Assembly: GCA_003527885.1 (NCBI GenBank)
Contig: DPWB01000257.1
Coordinates: 1 to 11,760 of the forward strand
Length of the DNA: 11,760 nucleotides
Source: Candidatus Competibacteraceae bacterium
Lineage (GTDB): Bacteria; Pseudomonadota; Gammaproteobacteria; Competibacterales; Competibacteraceae
Reading direction: 5' to 3'
The notes below the pieces were generated by a model, which saw only the letters and a list, made by a program, of their open reading frames with translations, was not told the origin of the DNA and made no database searches. The translations under genes were made by a program, and so were the position numbers. Below are positions 7,810-11,760 of this stretch, one piece after another. Numbering within the stretch: position 1 is the first letter of the stretch; each line of letters opens with the position of its first letter.

Positions 7810-8223
7810 ATGAAAGCATTTCCCCGCACCCGGCGGATCGGCGAGCAAATCCGGCGCGAGCTGGCCGAGCTGATCCGCGACGAACTGCGCGACCCGCGGT
7901 TGACCTTGATTTCCATGACCGGCGTCGAGGTGAGCCGCGATCTGGCCCACGCCCGGATTTACGTCACCCTGATGGGCGATCCGGCCGAGCGCGCCGAGCG
8001 GGTGGCCGATTTGAACCATGCCGCGCCGCTGTTGCGGCGGGAATTGGGTCGACGGATGCACATTCGCACCGTGCCGAAACTGGAGTTTCGCTACGATGAG
8101 GTGGTGGAGCACGGCGCGCGACTGTCGGCGTTGATCGATGCGGCGGTGGCCGCCGATGCGGGCCGGCATCACGGCGCTTCGGACGCGGCCACCGAGCGGG
8201 CGACCCCAGAGGACCCCGCGTGA
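7810..8223 (+). CDS. rbfA: Ribosome-binding factor A
   Basis: RbfA is a small KH-like protein that binds the 30S precursor near helix 1 of 16S rRNA and helps late maturation, especially in the cold. The 137-residue product begins with the family pattern FPRTRRIGEQIRRELAELIR, followed by RDPRLTLISMTGVEVSRDL, the conserved central RIYVTLMGD strand and KLEFRYDE near 93-100. The last 20 or so residues (rich in Ala, His and acidic residues) are a variable tail. The ATG at 7810 has only a weak Shine-Dalgarno (GGAACGAG). The TGA stop overlaps the truB start as GTGA, so truB translation is probably coupled to this gene. Confidence 0.96.
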   Translation: MKAFPRTRRIGEQIRRELAELIRDELRDPRLTLISMTGVEVSRDLAHARIYVTLMGDPAERAERVADLNHAAPLLRRELGRRMHIRTVPKLEFRYDEVVEHGARLSALIDAAVAADAGRHHGASDAATERATPEDPA

Positions 8224-9140
8224 CGGCGCGGTCCCACCGTTCGGTCGACGGCGTGCTGCTGTTGGACAAACCGGTTGGCCTGACCTCCAACGCCGCGTTA
8301 CAAACGGTCAAGCGGTTGTATCAGGCCAAGAAAGCGGGCCATACCGGCAGCCTCGATCCGTTGGCCAGCGGCCTGTTGCCGGTTTGTCTTGGCGAGGCGA
8401 CCAAACTGTCCGGCCCGTTGCTGAATGCCGATAAGGCCTACCGGTTCACCTGCCGGTTGGGCGTCACCACCACCACCGGCGACGCCGAAGGCGAGATCGT
8501 CGTCAGTCGGCCGGTCGGCCCGTTGGACCGCGCGCGGATCGAGGCCGCGTTGCGCCGGTTCGTCGGGCCGATCCAGCAGATCCCGCCGATGTATTCGGCG
8601 GTGAAACGCGACGGCCAGCCGCTGTACAAATTGGCCCGTAAAGGGATCGAAGTCGAACGCGCCCCGCGCGAGGTCACCGTCCACGAATTGCGCTTGTTGC
8701 GCCAGGATGCCGAGGAGCTGGAATGCGAGCTGCGTTGCTCCAAGGGAACCTACGTGCGAACGCTGGCGGTCGATCTCGGTGCGGCGTTGGGGTGCGGCGC
8801 GCATGTTTCGGCCTTGCGGCGGACTGCGGTGGAGCCGTATGACGCCACGCGCATGGTGGCGCTGGAGGCGCTGCGCGAGTGCGCCGAACGGGACGGGCCG
8901 ACGGCTCTGGATCGCTGGCTGTTGCCGTTGGACAGCACCGTGGCCCACTGGCCGGCGATCCGGGTTGCGGGCGATTCCGCCTTTTACCTGCGGCAAGGTC
9001 AGGCGGTGCTGGCGCCACGCGCGCCCGCTCAAGGCTGGGTGCGTTTATACGAGGGAGAGCAGCGGTTTCTGGGGATCGGCGAGATTCTCGACGACGGCCG
9101 GGTCGCGCCGCGCCGCTTGGTGAGATGCCGGGACACTTGA
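8220..9140 (+). CDS. truB: tRNA pseudouridine(55) synthase TruB
   Basis: TruB isomerises U55 in the T-loop of tRNAs to pseudouridine and also acts as a tRNA folding chaperone. The 306-residue protein shows the N-terminal GVLLLDKPVGLTSN (11-24), the catalytic motif GHTGSLDPLASG with the nucleophile D46, then PPMYSAVKRDGQPLY (about 123-137) and KGTYVRTLAVDLG (about 175-187). A C-terminal PUA-like domain (about 235-306) completes it, matching the usual bacterial length. It starts with GTG, overlapping the rbfA stop by 4 bases; no other start gives the conserved N-terminus with such tight spacing. A 99-base AT-rich gap separates it from rpsO. Confidence 0.97.
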   Translation: MTARSHRSVDGVLLLDKPVGLTSNAALQTVKRLYQAKKAGHTGSLDPLASGLLPVCLGEATKLSGPLLNADKAYRFTCRLGVTTTTGDAEGEIVVSRPVGPLDRARIEAALRRFVGPIQQIPPMYSAVKRDGQPLYKLARKGIEVERAPREVTVHELRLLRQDAEELECELRCSKGTYVRTLAVDLGAALGCGAHVSALRRTAVEPYDATRMVALEALRECAERDGPTALDRWLLPLDSTVAHWPAIRVAGDSAFYLRQGQAVLAPRAPAQGWVRLYEGEQRFLGIGEILDDGRVAPRRLVRCRDT

Positions 9141-9239
9141 GATGAGAGATGGGCTTGCTTGTTGATTGTTCTCAGTACGGTTACCATTCATCATTTGACT
9201 TTATTGCTCGTTTGAATCTGAATTGGAGAGTTTTATTCG
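9141..9239 (+). promoter_or_regulatory. rpsO leader with possible internal promoters
   Basis: This 99-base gap is AT-rich against a GC-rich background. Two sigma-70-like candidates are visible: TTGTTG (9159-9164) with TACCAT (9182-9187), and TTGACT (9195-9200) with CTGAAT (9218-9223), both with 17-base spacing and imperfect -10 boxes. GGAGA at 9225-9229 serves rpsO. E. coli has an rpsO promoter here, and S15 represses its own translation by binding the leader. That is likely but not shown for this sequence. Confidence 0.4.
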
Positions 9240-9509
9240 ATGCCGCTCACTACCGAACAAAAGGCCCAGGTCGTGCAGGGATACCAGCGCGGCCCCGGCG
9301 ACACGGGTTCGCCGGAGGTGCAGGTTGCGTTGCTGACCAATCGCATCAACGGTTTACAGTCGCATTTCGGCGATCACAAGAAAGACCATCATTCGCGGCG
9401 CGGACTGCTGAAAATGGTCAACCAACGCCGCAAGCTGCTGGATTATCTCAAGAGAAAGGATCTGCAGCGCTATCAGGAGCTTATCGGTCGCCTCGGCCTG
9501 CGCCGCTGA
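9240..9509 (+). CDS. rpsO: 30S ribosomal protein S15
   Basis: S15 (89 residues) binds the central domain of 16S rRNA early in 30S assembly and later contacts the 50S subunit in a bridge. The sequence is near-canonical: [13 protein letters not shown] (21-33), the rRNA-contacting [12 protein letters not shown] (46-57), [12 protein letters not shown] (63-74) and the terminal GRLGLRR. Length is the family standard. The ATG at 9240 has GGAGA 10 bases upstream. It probably has its own promoter as well as operon read-through, because the preceding gap is AT-rich. pnp follows after only 46 bases with no hairpin-plus-T-run between them. Confidence 0.98.
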   Translation: MPLTTEQKAQVVQGYQRGPGDTGSPEVQVALLTNRINGLQSHFGDHKKDHHSRRGLLKMVNQRRKLLDYLKRKDLQRYQELIGRLGLRR

Positions 9510-9555
9510 GCTTTTCGCCTTTTATCGTCGGTCTTTCGCTGCAAAGGACGCTTTC

Positions 9556-11637
9556 GTGACGCCTATCAAGAAGACATTTCAGTACGGTCAGCATACGGTA
9601 ACCTTGGAAACCGGCGAAATTGCCCGGCAGGCCAGCGGTGCGGTGCTGGTGAACATGGCCGACACCGTGGTGCTGGTCACCATGGTGGCCGCCAAGGACA
9701 CCGATGAGGGCCGGGATTTTCTCCCGCTGCGCGTGGATTATCAGGAGCGCAGCTATGCGGCGGGCCGGATTCCGGGCGGCTTTTTCCGGCGCGAGGGCCG
9801 CCCCTCCGAAAGCGAGACCTTGACCGCCCGTCTGATCGACCGGCCGTTGCGGCCGCTGTTTCCCGACGGCTTTACCAACGACTCGCAAATCGTCGCCACC
9901 CTGGTGTCGCTCAACAGTCAGGTCGATCCAGAGATCCCGGCGCTGCTTGGCGCTTCGGCGGCGGTGGCGTTGTCGGGCGTGCCGTTCCAAGGCCCGATCG
10001 GCGCGGCGCGGGTCGGCTACCTGGACGGTCAATACCTGCTGAATCCGACCCGGCGCGAACTGAAAACCTCGCAATTGGATTTGGTGGTGGCCGGAACCGA
10101 GCGCGCGGTGTTGATGGTGGAATCCGAGGCCGAGCAGTTGTCCGAGAAGGTCATGCTGGGCGCGGTGATGTTCGGTCACGAACAGATGCAGGTCGCCATC
10201 CGCGCCATCAAGGAATTGGTGGCGGAAGCCGGCGTCCAGCCCTGGAACTGGCAGCCGCCGGCTGACGATGAGGCGCTGGCCGGCGCGGTGCGCGCCACCG
10301 CCGAGGCCGATCTGCTGGAAGCCTATAAAATTCCTGAGAAACTGACTCGCCAGCAGCGGGTCCATGAAGTCCAGAATCGACTGGCCGCGCGCTTGAACGA
10401 GCAGGAACCTGGTCGCTGGCCGGCAGCGGCTATCGGCAACGCCTTCTCGGCGTTGGAAAAGAGCTTGGTGCGGGGCCGCATCCTGTCGGAGCAGCCGCGT
10501 ATCGACGGTCGCGACACGCGCACGGTACGGCCGATCACGGTTCGGGTGGGCGTGCTGCCGCGCACGCACGGTTCGGCGCTGTTCACGCGCGGCGAGACGC
10601 AAGCCCTGGTGGTGACCACGCTCGGCACCGACAAGGATGCCCAGATCATCGACGCCATCGAGGGCGAGTACCGCCAGCCGTTTCTGTTTCACTACAATTT
10701 CCCGCCGTACTCGGTCGGTGAAACCGGCATGGTCGGCAGCCCCAAGCGCCGGGAAGTCGGTCACGGGCGGTTGGCCAAGCGCGGCGTGCAGGCGGTGATG
10801 CCGGAACCCGCCGCGTTTCCTTACACGGTGCGGGTGGTCTCGGAAATCACCGAATCCAACGGCTCCAGTTCGATGGCCTCGGTCTGCGGCGCCAGTTTGT
10901 CGCTGATGGATGCCGGCGTGCCCATCAAGGCCCCGGTGGCCGGCATCGCCATGGGTCTGATCAAGGAAGCCGACCGCTTTGCGGTACTGACCGATATTAT
11001 CGGCGACGAAGATCATCTGGGCGATATGGATTTCAAGGTGGCGGGTACCGCCACCGGCGTCACCGCTTTGCAAATGGACATCAAGATCGACGGCATCACC
11101 CGCGACATCATGGAGCGGGCGCTGGCGCAGGCCCGCGAAGGCCGCTTGCACATCCTGGGCAAGATGGCCGAAGTCATCACCCAGTCGCGCGGAGAACTGT
11201 CCCAGCACGCGCCGCGTTTCACCACCTTGCGCATCAATCCCGAAAAGATTCGCGACGTGATCGGCAAGGGTGGCGTCACCATCCGCGCCATCACCGAAGA
11301 AACCGGCACCACCATCGACATCGCCGACGACGGCACCATCAAGATCGCCGCAGTGGACAAGGAGGCCGGCGACGAAGCGCGCCGCCGCATCGAGCAAATC
11401 ACCGCCGATGTGGAAGTGGGCCAAGTCTATGAGGGTAAGGTGGTCCGTATCATGGATTTCGGCGCGTTCGTGGCGATTCTGCCCGGTCGCGACGGCATGG
11501 TGCACATCTCGCAGATTTGTGACGAGCGCGTGCAAAGCGTCAGCGACAAGTTGGCGGTGGGCGATACCGTCAAGGTCAAGGTGCTGGAGATCGACAAGCA
11601 GGGCCGCGTCCGTTTGAGCATGAAGGGTCTGAACTGA
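9556..11637 (+). CDS. pnp: Polyribonucleotide nucleotidyltransferase (PNPase)
   Basis: PNPase is a trimeric 3'-to-5' phosphorolytic exoribonuclease that degrades mRNA, releasing nucleoside diphosphates; it can also add heteropolymeric tails and is a degradosome partner. The 693 residues hold a first RNase PH domain (about 1-145), an all-helical domain (to about 235), the catalytic second RNase PH domain (about 310-545, with [12 protein letters not shown] near 435-446 and the metal-binding DEDHLGDMD at 484-492), a KH domain (about 556-612, GKGG 570-573) and an S1 domain (621-690). The start is GTG at 9556, with AAAGGA 7 bases upstream and the family N-terminus [13 protein letters not shown] close behind. 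Slightly shorter than the E. coli enzyme at the C-terminus, it lacks the extra tail but no domain. Confidence 0.98.
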   Translation: MTPIKKTFQYGQHTVTLETGEIARQASGAVLVNMADTVVLVTMVAAKDTDEGRDFLPLRVDYQERSYAAGRIPGGFFRREGRPSESETLTARLIDRPLRPLFPDGFTNDSQIVATLVSLNSQVDPEIPALLGASAAVALSGVPFQGPIGAARVGYLDGQYLLNPTRRELKTSQLDLVVAGTERAVLMVESEAEQLSEKVMLGAVMFGHEQMQVAIRAIKELVAEAGVQPWNWQPPADDEALAGAVRATAEADLLEAYKIPEKLTRQQRVHEVQNRLAARLNEQEPGRWPAAAIGNAFSALEKSLVRGRILSEQPRIDGRDTRTVRPITVRVGVLPRTHGSALFTRGETQALVVTTLGTDKDAQIIDAIEGEYRQPFLFHYNFPPYSVGETGMVGSPKRREVGHGRLAKRGVQAVMPEPAAFPYTVRVVSEITESNGSSSMASVCGASLSLMDAGVPIKAPVAGIAMGLIKEADRFAVLTDIIGDEDHLGDMDFKVAGTATGVTALQMDIKIDGITRDIMERALAQAREGRLHILGKMAEVITQSRGELSQHAPRFTTLRINPEKIRDVIGKGGVTIRAITEETGTTIDIADDGTIKIAAVDKEAGDEARRRIEQITADVEVGQVYEGKVVRIMDFGAFVAILPGRDGMVHISQICDERVQSVSDKLAVGDTVKVKVLEIDKQGRVRLSMKGLN

Positions 11638-11729
11638 GGCGGGAAACGGCGGCCCGAGGCGTTCTTGCTTCGGCGCGGCCGATTCGGGTAGTCTTAGCCG
11701 CCTTGTGATGGGAGGAATCAAGACAGTTT

Positions 11730-11760
11730 GGAGAGATGGCCGAGCGGTCGAAGGCGCAGC
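11730..11760 (+). tRNA. tRNA-Ser, 5' part, cut by the window end
   Basis: The last 31 bases give a 7-base acceptor strand (ggagaga), T8, and a D-arm in which GCC pairs with GGC around GAGCGGTCGAA. This D-arm is typical of bacterial serine tRNAs and unlike leucine or tyrosine ones. The window ends just before the anticodon, so the isoacceptor cannot be told. It starts 92 bases after pnp. I see no convincing pnp terminator in that gap and only a weak promoter candidate (TTGCTT 11668-11673, TAGTCT 11692-11697). Confidence 0.85.

Noticed and set aside
4931..7819. 962-codon open frame on the minus strand opposite infB
   Set aside because: It mirrors infB codon structure, is rich in His, Arg and Leu, and has no recognisable domain. 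Long stop-free antisense frames are expected in GC-rich coding DNA. The same applies to the minus-strand frames at 2971-4521 (opposite rimP-nusA) and 9481-11721 (opposite pnp).
9533..9556. Alternating cttt/aaag pairings around the pnp ribosome binding site
   Set aside because: Only 4-base AT-rich stems; too weak to propose a switch.
11638..11729. Possible terminator after pnp
   Set aside because: GC-rich imperfect pairing (cggcc with ggccg) but no T-run; no intrinsic terminator can be supported.

Overview
The window looks like a chromosomal housekeeping region of a GC-rich gammaproteobacterium. The main evidence is the gene order initiator tRNA-Met, rimP, nusA, infB, rbfA, truB, rpsO, pnp, together with a NusA carrying two C-terminal acidic repeats and a DUF2069 membrane protein next to a WrbA-type flavoprotein. 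I cannot support a family or genus from sequence reading alone.

Layout. Positions 1-191 are an AT-rich stretch with no convincing gene. It contains a near-copy of a Tn5/Nextera sequencing adapter (12-44), an imperfect inverted repeat spanning 1-119, and an exact consensus DnaA box (147-155). Positions 192-1385 hold three genes read leftward: a DUF4398 lipoprotein, a periplasmic TlpA-like thioredoxin-fold protein and an acylphosphatase. From 1562 everything reads rightward. A wrbA-type quinone reductase overlaps a four-helix DUF2069 membrane protein by 4 bases. Then come an initiator tRNA-Met with its own terminator, a structured leader ending in a second strong hairpin plus T-run, and the translation/RNA-metabolism operon from rimP to pnp. 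The window ends inside a tRNA-Ser gene.

How the genes work together. RimP and RbfA mature the 30S subunit, and S15 (rpsO) is a primary 16S rRNA binder of the same subunit. IF-2 and the initiator tRNA start translation. TruB makes the T-loop pseudouridine in tRNAs. NusA controls RNA polymerase pausing, termination and antitermination, and PNPase degrades RNA. Gaps within the operon are short (25-46 bases, or 4-base overlaps) except before rimP and rpsO, where regulatory leaders or promoters are likely.

I see no undescribed multi-gene system here. The points most worth a second look are a five-copy 9-base tandem repeat that adds about 20 charged residues to the N-terminus of NusA, the adapter-like sequence at the left end, the attenuator-like rimP leader, and a U1-U72 mismatch in the initiator tRNA.
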